From an uncultured Ruminococcus sp. (GTDB lineage: Bacteria; Bacillota; Clostridia; Oscillospirales; Acutalibacteraceae): DNA of 64,000 nucleotides. Of this stretch, positions 56,679 through 64,000 are shown in pieces; position 1 is the first letter of the stretch; the number at the start of each line of letters is the position of its first letter. Position numbers and translations under genes: made by a program. The notes beneath the pieces are model-generated. The model was given only the letters and a program-made list of their open reading frames with translations. It was not told where the DNA came from and searched no databases. Where the stretch lies: the NCBI GenBank assembly GCA_902777275.1, contig CACYTI010000009.1, positions 43,526 through 107,525 of the forward strand, given 5' to 3'.

Positions 56679-56835
56679 AAGCTGCTGTTTAAAAAAATTT
56701 TAAAAATTTTTGAAATACCCCTGTTTTTGTCATAGTTCTGTCATTACCGGTCGTGTATACTGTAATCACAGTCAAGATAAAAAACAAAAACAAATTTGAC
56801 TAAATAAATCAACTGATTATTAAGGAGTAATTAAA

Positions 56836-57264
56836 ATGAAAAAGAACAACACAAAAACAAGGATCATCGGCACAGCACTTGCAGCAATTTGCGCAGTATC
56901 TTCTGTAGCGGCGGTTTCCGCTGTCAGCGTCGGAGCGGCAACGGTTCCCGAAACCGCTTCCGTTTCCGCTCAGGTGAAGACCGGCAAGGGCTGCACCTTC
57001 CAAATGGACGGCAAAAACTGGACCTACTGGCTCAAAGACAATACCAACGTTAATATAAACGCCAACATCAATTTCAGCTCCGGCAAGGTCAATTTCCTGA
57101 TCAAGGGTCTCACACCCGGCGTTGTAAACGCGGTGCTCAAAACCCAAAGACCCGACGGCAAATGGAACAATGTGCCGGTTCGCTTTACAGTTGACTGCAA
57201 TCTCAATGTTTACGGTCAGCAGACTGGCAGACTCTTCGTAACAGACACAGCTGACGAGGGTTGA
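56836..57264 (+). CDS. Small secreted protein of unknown function
   Basis: 142 residues; AAGGAG lies 8 bases before the ATG. A clear signal peptide (1-35, ending VGAA). The mature part of about 107 residues is polar, with strand-like alternation, a KGLTPGVVNAVLKTQRPDGK segment and two Cys (in KGCTF and VDCNL) that could form one disulfide. It resembles a small beta-sandwich but I do not recognise the family. Monocistronic, next to the MITE and followed by two terminators. Confidence 0.82.
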   Translation: MKKNNTKTRIIGTALAAICAVSSVAAVSAVSVGAATVPETASVSAQVKTGKGCTFQMDGKNWTYWLKDNTNVNINANINFSSGKVNFLIKGLTPGVVNAVLKTQRPDGKWNNVPVRFTVDCNLNVYGQQTGRLFVTDTADEG

Positions 57265-57285
57265 TCTGTTTTAAAAATAAACTAT

Positions 57286-57332
57286 AAAAGGCTGACGCAT
57301 TAAGCAATTATTATCTAAGCGGCAGCCTTTTT
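57286..57332 (+). terminator. Terminator of the secreted protein gene
   Basis: Stem AAAAGGCTG/CAGCCTTTT (57286-57294 with 57323-57331), inner CGC/GCG pairing and a U-rich tail. Confidence 0.75.
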
Positions 57333-57348
57333 GTTTTGCGTTAAAGCG

Positions 57349-57398
57349 AAAAACCGTATGATCCGCAACAATAATTACGCGCGGACCATACGGTTTTT
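57349..57398. terminator. Second, bidirectional terminator
   Basis: 12-bp stem AAAAACCGTATG/CATACGGTTTTT (57349-57360 with 57387-57398) extended by TCCGC/GCGGA. Symmetric A and T runs suit both the secreted gene and the convergent CrtO-like gene ending at 57466. Confidence 0.8.
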
Positions 57399-57465
57399 AA
57401 ATCTTTAAGCAAACACTCGCATAATATCGGAGCTGACGGAATCTCCGTATTAATAATACACCGCC

Positions 57466-57948
57466 TTATACGGGCATTGCCGAACTGTTTCTTTTTTCCA
57501 TTCGTTTCAGAGTATTGATGAGTCGAGGTCGGTTGTATCGCTGAATCATAATATAGGGAATATTAAAAAACTCATAAAGCATAACGATAACGACTCCGCC
57601 GGCGCCTTCCCAAAGCGATAAACAATATAAGACAGGGATAAAAAGAAACCAGTGTACCAGCTCAGCTATACAGGTCTCTTTGATCATCGTGGGCAGCGAT
57701 TCCTGCAAATTGTTGTTTATTTTCTTCTGGGGAATTATCTTCGGAAAGATTTTGCTCATATCCAGAAGCTTGTTTTGCCATTTTTTTACACTGAACTGCT
57801 CATAAATACGTCCGTCATTCTCAAATTGAAAAGATTTATAAGGAAAAATGTCAGGGTTTATCCACGACTTGGGAATAAGCCTTCCGACAAAAAACGAAAG
57901 CATTCCCAGGCTTGTCAAATATACAAAGCATTTCAAAAAACCATCCAT
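57466..57948 (-). CDS. CrtO-like acyltransferase (glycosyl-diaponeurosporenoate acyltransferase family)
   Basis: About 160 residues from the ATG at 57948 (GGGA 6 bases upstream); an in-frame ATG at 57960 is the alternative. It aligns by eye along its length with Staphylococcus aureus CrtO, the staphyloxanthin acyltransferase: a N-terminal helix, a PYKSFQFENDG block, VKKWQNKLLD, ETCIAELVHW with the conserved His, and a C-terminal helix then IQRYNRPRL. No other carotenoid gene is visible here, so the substrate is probably a different lipid or glycan. AT-rich compared with neighbours. Confidence 0.82.
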   Translation of the reverse strand: MDGFLKCFVYLTSLGMLSFFVGRLIPKSWINPDIFPYKSFQFENDGRIYEQFSVKKWQNKLLDMSKIFPKIIPQKKINNNLQESLPTMIKETCIAELVHWFLFIPVLYCLSLWEGAGGVVIVMLYEFFNIPYIMIQRYNRPRLINTLKRMEKRNSSAMPV

Positions 57949-57975
57949 TGTAAATCCCATTCCTATCCAAATAAA

Positions 57976-58302
57976 TTAACGGCAAATAAATCGGTTCATC
58001 CCCTCATTTAAACGCTCTTTAACTTCCAATTTTTCGCCGTACTTGTTCCACAGCCATAAAACACAGCCTGCTGCCGCCAAAACCGTAAGGCACGCCGCTC
58101 CTAAACAGATTGCCCTGCAAGCCTTACCGGTTCCCTTTTTGCAGCAAGTCGTCTTTTTGCAGCAAGCCTTCCTTTTCGGTTTAAGGTCAGCTTCCGTAGC
58201 TTCCGCAGACAGCTCCTGCTCTGCCTGTTCGGCTGTCACTTTTTCGGTTTCTTCATCAACAGTTTTTTCTGTGATTTCGATGTTTAAATCCTTTTCTGCC
58301 AT
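57976..58302 (-). CDS. Small Cys-rich single-pass membrane protein
   Basis: 108 residues with a strong GGAGG 7 bases before the ATG. Acidic N-terminal half (about 1-45), a basic stretch with two Cys pairs (CCKK-TTCCKK) and single Cys, then one helix (about 62-85) and a basic C-terminal tail. I do not recognise a family. The Cys-Lys clusters at the membrane face could bind metal or be acylated; that is a guess. Downstream of it lies the CrtO-like gene. Confidence 0.7.
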   Translation of the reverse strand: MAEKDLNIEITEKTVDEETEKVTAEQAEQELSAEATEADLKPKRKACCKKTTCCKKGTGKACRAICLGAACLTVLAAAGCVLWLWNKYGEKLEVKERLNEGMNRFICR

Positions 58303-58541
58303 TTTGTTCTCCTCCCGAATTTATTTTTTTGTGTTTCGTTCAAACAAGAAACAAATACACCTCTTCTTCTATATTATACGAAAAAAACATAACAAAGTCA
58401 ATATTCCGACAGAAAAATGTTTAAAATGACATGAAAGAAAAAAGCGCCGGAGAAGCCCTGCAAGCCGTTGAGCAGAAGAATCAGCCAAAATGCGACCCCC
58501 TGCGTCGGGCAGAGCTTTTCACGACGCTTTTTTGTAATTTT

Positions 58542-58763
58542 TCAGGCGTGGGCTTCGATGAGCTTTTTCAGTTCCGAGATCAATACGTCCTCCTGCAAGC
58601 CCGTCTTTTCGACCGCATCGGCAATTGTCGCGTTCTTTAACATCATTTTTCCAACGGGTGTTTTGACGATCCTGAATCTGCCGTCGATCTTTATAAGCTC
58701 GTCAGGCAGCCACGGGTATTCCGCTAAGATGTCGCTCAGCTTTGTATTTTTGTTTATTTCCAT
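58542..58763 (-). CDS. DUF1858 domain protein
   Basis: 73 residues from the ATG at 58763 (AAAGGA 9 bases upstream). The whole protein is the DUF1858 fold: TKLSDILAEYPWLPDELIKI, then TPVGKMMLKNATIADAVEKT, then ALKKLI-type helix. In other bacteria DUF1858 is found in proteins that handle metals or hybrid-cluster chemistry, but the function of stand-alone copies is unknown. Confidence 0.85.
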   Translation of the reverse strand: MEINKNTKLSDILAEYPWLPDELIKIDGRFRIVKTPVGKMMLKNATIADAVEKTGLQEDVLISELKKLIEAHA

Positions 58764-58898
58764 TATCCTCATTCCTTTTTCCAAAATCTATTCTGTATTT
58801 TTTTACAGATCCGCTTCCGTTACAAGCGCAGGCTTACGGAAGCTTTAAATTGTATTTTATCATAGCAAACAGCAATAAAGTATAAAGCTTATAAAAGT

Positions 58899-58939
58899 GT
58901 GAAAAAGCCCCGACCAAACCGATCAGGGCAATTTTTCAC
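58899..58939 (-). terminator. Terminator of the SleB-like hydrolase gene
   Basis: Stem GTGAAAAA-GCCCCGA with TCAGGGC-TTTTTCAC, ending 44 bases after the stop codon of the hydrolase gene. Its U-tract on the minus strand is TTTTT. Confidence 0.75.
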
Positions 58940-58982
58940 TTAATTACTAAGCATGATAAGCGTAAAAACGATTATGTGATCC

Positions 58983-60053
58983 TTAAACGGAAAGGTCAAA
59001 GAATCTTACACCGCCGATTTCAATAACAAACGGCTGGGTCTCGTGCCAGTCACTGCGGCCGATGTAGAAGCACAGTACTCTGTGCTGAACCGCGGAGCCG
59101 TTCTGGTCAAAAATAAACGAAACAGCGTTGAGAACATCCTGGTTAGGTGCGATATCAGTGGAGCCGTAATACTGGTACTCGCTGATGATCCGGTCGATCG
59201 AGCTTGTCCTTGAGCGGTTCATGGCGTCGCGGATAGCCTGTGCGACAAGCGCGCAGCCCGCGTAGCCCATTGTGCCCGCTTCACCCATAACGAGTCTTTC
59301 AAGCTTGGCTCTGTCGTAAGATGAAAGGCTCACATAAGAGGGGCTGTAGCTGTAGTCGGGGTTTGCAATGTCAAGAAGCGCGCCGCCGGAATAGCTTCCG
59401 CTGCCTGCTGACGGCGAATCATATTCGCTGTCGTCGTAGTAGTAGTAAGAATCATCATAGTATGAATCGTCGTAATAATCCTCATAGTAGCTGCTCTCCG
59501 CCTTTGAATACTGTGAAGACTGAGAAGGCTGCGAGGTCTGCGAGGTCTGCGAAGACTTTGACGACTGTGCGGCAGAGCTCTGGACCTTCTTCGTCAGTGT
59601 TTCGGCGGGCTTTGTTGCCGACTGTTTCGATTCGGTCTTAGAGGAAGTGCTTTTCGCGCTGGATTTTGCTGCGGACGATGTGGCGGAAACAGATGATTTC
59701 GCTTTGGCTTTATCGTTTTCTTTTGTTTTTGCGTTTGCGTTTGCCGCAGTCTTGGGAGCGGCGGTCGCCTGTGTTGCGGGAACAGAAGCTTCCTCAACGC
59801 AGTTATCCTTGATGAATGAAGAAAACTTGCTGATATCGCCTACCGAATAAGAGGCGATACGGCTGTCGGAATAAGCCTCAACACCCGGAGCCATAGTGGT
59901 GGTTGGAACGATAAACGCTGCTGCCACAAGCGCCACGGCAACACTTGCCGACGCTGCTTTGACAACCTTGCGGCTTTTTCTGGAAGCCGCGGGGGTCTCG
60001 GTTTTTGATGCGGTGTTCTTTGTTTTGTAATGCTTACATTTTGTAGCTCTCAA
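58983..60053 (-). CDS. Secreted SleB-like cell wall hydrolase (Hydrolase_2)
   Basis: 356 residues. A basic N-terminus, then a hydrophobic segment (about 29-52) acting as signal or anchor; a long low-complexity linker (about 85-245) rich in Ala, Lys, Ser and Thr that passes into a Tyr/Asp-rich stretch; then a C-terminal Hydrolase_2 domain (about 250-356). The domain starts AKLERLVMGEAG, with the expected catalytic Glu, and continues CALVAQAIRDAMNRSRTSSI. SleB relatives cleave spore cortex; here the linker suggests wall-associated action in growing cells. The leader is GC-rich and structured. Confidence 0.85.
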   Translation of the reverse strand: MRATKCKHYKTKNTASKTETPAASRKSRKVVKAASASVAVALVAAAFIVPTTTMAPGVEAYSDSRIASYSVGDISKFSSFIKDNCVEEASVPATQATAAPKTAANANAKTKENDKAKAKSSVSATSSAAKSSAKSTSSKTESKQSATKPAETLTKKVQSSAAQSSKSSQTSQTSQPSQSSQYSKAESSYYEDYYDDSYYDDSYYYYDDSEYDSPSAGSGSYSGGALLDIANPDYSYSPSYVSLSSYDRAKLERLVMGEAGTMGYAGCALVAQAIRDAMNRSRTSSIDRIISEYQYYGSTDIAPNQDVLNAVSFIFDQNGSAVQHRVLCFYIGRSDWHETQPFVIEIGGVRFFDLSV

Positions 60054-60076
60054 AAATTTGTCCTCCCTTTGATTAT

Positions 60077-60148
60077 GCCCGTTCGCCTCACGCGCCGCGC
60101 TTGTGCGTTATAAAGGTTAAAGCGGCGTTACCGCGGGTTACGGCGGGC
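60077..60148 (-). promoter_or_regulatory. GC-rich structured leader of the SleB-like hydrolase gene
   Basis: Within the 322-bp upstream gap, a 72-base GC-rich island carries nested stems: outer GCCCG/CGGGC (60077-60081 with 60144-60148) and inner CGCCGC/GCGGCG (60093-60098 with 60122-60127), ending before GGGAGG and the start. Hydrolases of this type often have c-di-AMP riboswitches, but I do not find that consensus here. The remaining gap (60149-60375) is AT-rich with no gene. Confidence 0.4.
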
Positions 60149-60375
60149 TGCGTCTTTAGTCGTAAAATTTTATCAAACACACAATTTCAAATGTATTAAA
60201 ACATACTTTTTGACAAATTGCAAGTCGGGCTTTTCAGAGGGCTTTGTTATTTTTGTCATACTTTTGTAATATTCAAATTTTTAATTACTTTAAGGAATTA
60301 TAATTTGTGATGTATTCACAAAATTATCCAGCTTTTATAGTGTAATGTGCCGAAATATTAAAAAGTTAATTTTTT

Positions 60376-60663
60376 TTAATTTTTCCAAAAAAACAGCCTT
60401 TTTCTGGCGTTTTTTTGAGTCTTCGTCATTTTGCACGAAACGATTACAACGTCTTCACCAATAAGCTGAATATTCTCCCACGGAATAATAATATCGTCTT
60501 GATTTTTGAATATTCCAAACAGAAAAAAACGGTTAAAAATGACAAAAGCTACAACTCCGGCGGTTTTTGTATCCACAATTATGTCATCAATGTAGCCAAG
60601 CCTTACGCCGTCGGCGGCGCTCACCACTTCCTTATGCCTTAAATCCGAAAGACGGCAGTTCAT
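60376..60663 (-). CDS. ylmC: YlmC/YmxH-family PRC-barrel sporulation protein
   Basis: 95 residues; GGAGG stands upstream of the ATG. The core is a PRC-barrel: LSDLRHKEVVSAADGVRLGY, then VDTKTAGVVAFVI, then IPWENIQLIGEDVVIV, typical of YlmC/YmxH proteins found in spore formers and often under mother-cell control. Monocistronic. Its exact role is unknown. Confidence 0.88.
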   Translation of the reverse strand: MNCRLSDLRHKEVVSAADGVRLGYIDDIIVDTKTAGVVAFVIFNRFFLFGIFKNQDDIIIPWENIQLIGEDVVIVSCKMTKTQKNARKRLFFWKN

Positions 60664-60725
60664 TTTCAGTACACCTCCGAATAGATTTTCATTGAAATAT
60701 ATGTAAATAATTGCCGTAATATTCG

Positions 60726-60754
60726 TTGACTTTTTACGACCGATTTGATAAAAT
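60726..60754 (+). promoter_or_regulatory. SigA promoter for degV
   Basis: TTGACT (60726-60731), a 17-base spacer, TAAAAT (60749-60754), 34 bases before the ATG. Confidence 0.75.
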
Positions 60755-60788
60755 ATAAGCAGAGATTATTTTGATTGGAGTGAACGCA

Positions 60789-61661
60789 ATGAAATATGTA
60801 TTTATGACTGACGCATCATGTGATTTGACCCAAAAGCAAGTTGACGAAGCAGGCATTAAGGTTCTTCCCATGGAATTTCAGATAGAGGATAATTATTATC
60901 AGCATTATCCCGACTGCCGAATGATGTCTCTTGAAGAGTTTTACAGCGCACTGAAAGAAGGAGCAATGCCTAAAACGACGCAGATAAACTACCTCAGCTT
61001 CAAAAACTTTTTCGAGCCTTATCTCAAGGCGGGCAAGGACGTGCTGTACACGGGCATTTCCACGGGCTTGAGCGGCACGTACAACACCTGTATGATAGCC
61101 GTAAAGGAGCTTGAGGAGGAATATCCCAAAAGAAGGATCGTCGTTATAGACTCGCGCTGCGACTCTGCGGGTCTTGGTCTGCTCGTTTACCTTGCGGGTA
61201 AAAAATACAAGGAAGGCGCTTCGCTCAGCGAGCTAAAGCAATATATCCTCAAAACCCGCGACAGGATCGCCCACTGGTTCGTTGTTGACGACCTTGATCA
61301 GCTAAAGCGCGGAGGAAGGATATCGGCTGTAAGCGCGACCTTTGGCAAGGCGCTTCAAATCAAGCCCTTCATCGGCTGCGACGAGACCGGCAAGCTTGTA
61401 AACGTCGGAAAAATCAGGGGCAAGAGCAATGTTATCCCAACGCTTGAAAAGCACGTAAAACGCGACGCGATCGACCCGAAGAAGAACATCGCGTTCGTCG
61501 CCCACGCCGACAACCCCGAGGGCGCCAAGGAGCTTCGCAAGGCGATAAAGGGAATGTTCAAGGAAGTGCAGATCTGCAACATAGGTCCCGTTATCGGCTC
61601 GCACGTAGGCTCGGGTATGCTCGCTGTAGTATTTATCGGCAAGAGAAATCTTGTATTCTGA
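60789..61661 (+). CDS. DegV-family fatty-acid-binding protein
   Basis: 290 residues from the ATG at 60789 (GGAG 8 bases upstream). DegV markers: FMTDASCDL at the N-terminus, the lipid-site LYTGISTGLSGTYNT, VIDSRCDSAGLGLLV, and DDLDQLKRGGRIS. Family members bind a fatty acid and, as FakB, feed it to FakA for phosphorylation; no fakA is in view. Monocistronic. Confidence 0.92.
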   Translation: MKYVFMTDASCDLTQKQVDEAGIKVLPMEFQIEDNYYQHYPDCRMMSLEEFYSALKEGAMPKTTQINYLSFKNFFEPYLKAGKDVLYTGISTGLSGTYNTCMIAVKELEEEYPKRRIVVIDSRCDSAGLGLLVYLAGKKYKEGASLSELKQYILKTRDRIAHWFVVDDLDQLKRGGRISAVSATFGKALQIKPFIGCDETGKLVNVGKIRGKSNVIPTLEKHVKRDAIDPKKNIAFVAHADNPEGAKELRKAIKGMFKEVQICNIGPVIGSHVGSGMLAVVFIGKRNLVF

Positions 61662-61747
61662 TAATTGACTTTTCCGCAGTTTGATGAGCAATATTTCATA
61701 ATTATATTTCATTAACTGATTCATTAACTAATTAACTAAATAATATT

Positions 61748-62130
61748 ATTGTTGGGGAGCCCCTTGCGGGCTCCCTTCTGTATTGAACAATACGTTTTGT
61801 TTCCTATCGACAATCGGACGGAAAAACAACGTCGGTGCCGAGGGCGACCGCGAGGGTCGCCCCTACAACTATGTTAAAACGTGTTATCACCGTTTCATAA
61901 TCAATTTGTAGGGACAGCCCTTGCGGCTGTCCTTGGGCGCAGAATCAAGCATTTGTGTCCGTGGAAACCGGCGGACGGGAAAACAACGTTGGTGCCGAGG
62001 GAGCCCGCAAGGAAATTCCCCTGACAGGGCAATGTCGTGAAGCGACAAAAGGGTTGCCGACCGGCTACGGTCGCCGCTTCGATGTCAAGGTGATGTTTGC
62101 TATCAACCTCACCTTAACTGCCAAATTCCA
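61748..62130. repeat. Mosaic intergenic palindromic repeat, copy D
   Basis: In the 582-bp gap between degV and the zinc-ribbon gene: GGGGAGCCCCTTGCGGGCTCC hairpin (61754-61774); TTTGTTTCCTATCGACAATC with GGACGG and AACAACGTCGGTGC (61797-61838); a GGGCGACC-GGTCGCCC hairpin (61842-61863); GTAGGGACAGCCCTTGCGGC with TGTCCTTGGGCGC (61907-61940), identical in sequence to copy B; a second GGACGGGAAAACAACG module (61973-61988); and GTGAAGCGACAAAAGGGTTG with CCGACCGGCTACGG (62026-62069). No gene. Confidence 0.65.
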
Positions 62131-62185
62131 CTTTCCACATTCCACTTTCCACACTGTCAACTGTCACGTTTTTCCACAAAAAATG

Positions 62186-62214
62186 TTGAATAATACATAA
62201 AAATATGTTAAAAT
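62186..62214 (+). promoter_or_regulatory. Promoter for the zinc-ribbon membrane protein
   Basis: TTGAAT (62186-62191), a 17-base spacer, TAAAAT (62209-62214), 29 bases before the ATG. Confidence 0.65.
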
Positions 62215-62243
62215 AAAACCATACTCAACAGCGAGGTGGTTCT

Positions 62244-63905
62244 ATGATTTATTGTCCGACCTGTGGCGGCGGGCTGCGGTTTGAAATCTCTTCACAGAAA
62301 ATGTTTTGTGAGCACTGTCAAAACCGCTATGACCCGCAAAAAATCGCCGACAGCATTTATAACGACGCCAAAACCGAAAAGACCTTTGAAAGCATAGCGT
62401 ACATCTGCCCCGCCTGCGGCGCGGAGCTGCTTACGACCGACAAACAGGACGCAATCGGCTTCTGCCCGTACTGCGGCGGAGCTTCCATGATTTTTGACAA
62501 GCTTCGCAGGGATTGGAAGCCCGACAGGATAATCCCCTTTACGGTGACAAAGGAGCAGTGCAGGGAAGCGTATGTAAAAGAGGTGAAGCGTCACCCGTTT
62601 GTTTCTCGGAAATACCGCGACCCTCAGCTTATCGAGAGCTTCCGCGGAATTTATATGCCCTATTGGAGCTACAGCGCGTCGCTGAAGGGCGATTTTTCAA
62701 TCAACATCGAGTCCAAAAAAACGGGCTTTTTTTCGGGAAATGTCAGAACAAAGCTTTATTCCGTGACGGGCAGCGTTGACCGCGAGCTTGACGGCTACAC
62801 ACACGACGCTTCCATTTCCTTTGACGACCATATAAGCGAAAAGCTGGCGCCCTATGACGTTACGGCACAAAAGCCCTTTAACCCGAGCTATATGTGCGGC
62901 TTTTACGCCGAGACGGGCGACGCGCAAGCAGAGGAATATAATCTTTTGGCAAAGGAGGAGCTTGTGCAGCACGGCTTTGAGGTCATCGCCAAAGACCCCT
63001 CGGCAGCAAAGCAGCTCCCAAAAAAGCACTGTACATATGTGTCCGAATCCTCGCGCCTTCCGCTTAAAATCCGCAGTGCGGAGCAGGTGCTGTACCCCGT
63101 CTGGTTCATGAGCTACCGCCAAAAGGATAAAATAACCTACGCGGCGGTAAACGGGCAGACGGGAAAGGTCGGAGCCGATCTGCCGCTCAGCCCCATACGC
63201 ATTCTCATCGCGGCTTTGGGCGCGGCAGCTGTTGTTTTCGGCTTGTTATTCCTGCTGATGAACTTCCTCCCCTCCGTCAAGGCAAGAACAATGCTCGGCG
63301 TGTGCTCCGCGCTGATGATGGCGGGACTGTATGTCACCCAGAACTCATTCATTCAGACGATAAGCAAATCGCTGAGGACGGATATTTCTATCGGCAGCCG
63401 TGTAAAGGGCGCGGTAAAAGCGGGCGACCTGCCGTCGGTTTCCGTTTCAATGCCGCTGAGATATCTGTTTTTGGTGCTGGTCGCGATAGTATCCGTAATA
63501 GGCTACACCTCCGACGGCTCTTACGACAAAACATACGCCATCATCTGGCTGATCGTCTTTGTCCTAACGGCGATACCGCTGTTTCAGTTCCACATCGCAC
63601 AGGGAAGGGAAACGCGGAAAATCAAAAATTTGAATCTCAGCACCGAATCAACCCTTAAAAGCGGCATATTGTCCGAGGCGAAAAAGCTGTTGAATCCGCT
63701 CAAAATCATTCGCATAGCTATTTACCTCACAACGCTGCTTCACCTGTTTTTAGTCTTTCTCGACTACCCCTACAACCTCATTTACTACGCTTTATGCGCG
63801 GCGATAATGGCGGAGCTGTTCGCGCTCGCGCTGCTGCACATTCATTTTCAGGTGTCGGTATCAAAACGCCGTCCTCCTCAATTCAACAAGAAGGGAGCGG
63901 CATAA
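62244..63905 (+). CDS. Zinc-ribbon multi-helix membrane protein of unknown function
   Basis: 553 residues; GAGGTGG precedes the ATG. Two N-terminal zinc ribbons: CPTCGGG with CEHC, and CPACGAE with CPYCGG (residues about 4-80). A soluble middle (about 90-300) contains the YMPYWSYSASLKG block. At least two helices follow (about 318-365), then a charged stretch and four further helices (about 400-545). The ribbon-plus-membrane layout is common in Firmicutes hypothetical proteins sometimes mislabelled as helicase or TFIIB-like, but I do not know its function. Confidence 0.85.
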   Translation: MIYCPTCGGGLRFEISSQKMFCEHCQNRYDPQKIADSIYNDAKTEKTFESIAYICPACGAELLTTDKQDAIGFCPYCGGASMIFDKLRRDWKPDRIIPFTVTKEQCREAYVKEVKRHPFVSRKYRDPQLIESFRGIYMPYWSYSASLKGDFSINIESKKTGFFSGNVRTKLYSVTGSVDRELDGYTHDASISFDDHISEKLAPYDVTAQKPFNPSYMCGFYAETGDAQAEEYNLLAKEELVQHGFEVIAKDPSAAKQLPKKHCTYVSESSRLPLKIRSAEQVLYPVWFMSYRQKDKITYAAVNGQTGKVGADLPLSPIRILIAALGAAAVVFGLLFLLMNFLPSVKARTMLGVCSALMMAGLYVTQNSFIQTISKSLRTDISIGSRVKGAVKAGDLPSVSVSMPLRYLFLVLVAIVSVIGYTSDGSYDKTYAIIWLIVFVLTAIPLFQFHIAQGRETRKIKNLNLSTESTLKSGILSEAKKLLNPLKIIRIAIYLTTLLHLFLVFLDYPYNLIYYALCAAIMAELFALALLHIHFQVSVSKRRPPQFNKKGAA

Positions 63906-64000
63906 GGCTACATCTCATAAGGATGATTTGAAATCACAACAGAAACAGCCGATTGGGAGCCTAAAGCGAAACAGCGAACAGTTTTAACAAAGATAACTGT

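Noticed and set aside
60054-60375. c-di-AMP (ydaO) riboswitch upstream of the SleB-like hydrolase
   Set aside because: The region is structured, but the conserved ydaO blocks were not found by eye. It is kept only as an unidentified structured leader.
63906-64000. Start of a further gene at the window end
   Set aside because: No start codon with a ribosome-binding site and no clear frame is visible in the last 95 bases.

Overview
The window is a stretch of bacterial chromosome that reads as a Gram-positive, spore-forming member of the Clostridia, most likely Oscillospiraceae/Ruminococcaceae (Ruminococcus-like). The basis is gene content: spoIIR, a YlmC/YmxH-type PRC-barrel gene, SpoIIIE/FtsK next to TepA, AddAB instead of RecBCD, RNase J, GdpP, and a secreted CotH protein ending in a type I dockerin. 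This placement is inference; there is no rRNA here to confirm it. I saw no tRNA, rRNA, CRISPR array, prophage or complete insertion sequence.

Layout. 1-1.1 kb: the 3' part of a membrane protein with PASTA-like repeats, cut by the window edge. 1.2-10.2 kb (minus): ftsE-ftsX-M23 peptidase divisome module, a PucR/CdaR-like regulator, an unknown polytopic membrane protein, and a transmembrane PASTA protein whose kinase domain lacks its catalytic residues. 10.3-17.8 kb (minus): spoIIR-addB-addA. 18.5-21.4 kb (minus): lysine/diaminopimelate operon asd-dapA-dapB, with a promoter and a terminator-like leader hairpin. 21.6-25.4 kb (plus): queA, a DinJ/YafQ-type toxin-antitoxin pair, tgt, yajC and a TIGR04086-type membrane protein. 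26.0-31.0 kb (plus): DUF951, prfA, tsaC/sua5, coaE, a lytic transglycosylase and an M18 aminopeptidase. 31.2-44.3 kb (minus): uvrA, then the conserved run rnjA-gdpP-rplI-dnaB-tilS-hpt-ftsH. 44.5-46.3 kb (plus): rnhA and a DUF2975/YozG pair with a visible operator. 46.3-54.9 kb (minus): CotH-dockerin, then tepA-uppP-ftsK/spoIIIE-ygiQ. 55-64 kb: a CNNM/CBS transporter-like protein, a MITE-like element, a small secreted protein, an orphan CrtO-type acyltransferase, small proteins, a SleB-like hydrolase, ylmC, degV and a zinc-ribbon membrane protein.

Much of the content concerns envelope growth and division (FtsEX-M23, UppP, lytic transglycosylase, SleB-like hydrolase, PASTA proteins, FtsK), translation and tRNA modification (queA/tgt, prfA, tsaC, tilS, rplI), and DNA replication or repair (addAB, uvrA, dnaB, rnhA).

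The long intergenic stretches near 18.3, 25.5, 39.7 and 61.9 kb share a mosaic palindromic repeat family. I find no complete new defence or biosynthetic system. The most unusual items are the predicted pseudokinase, the repeat family, the acidic Tyr-rich tail on FtsE, several structured mRNA leaders, and the orphan CrtO homologue.
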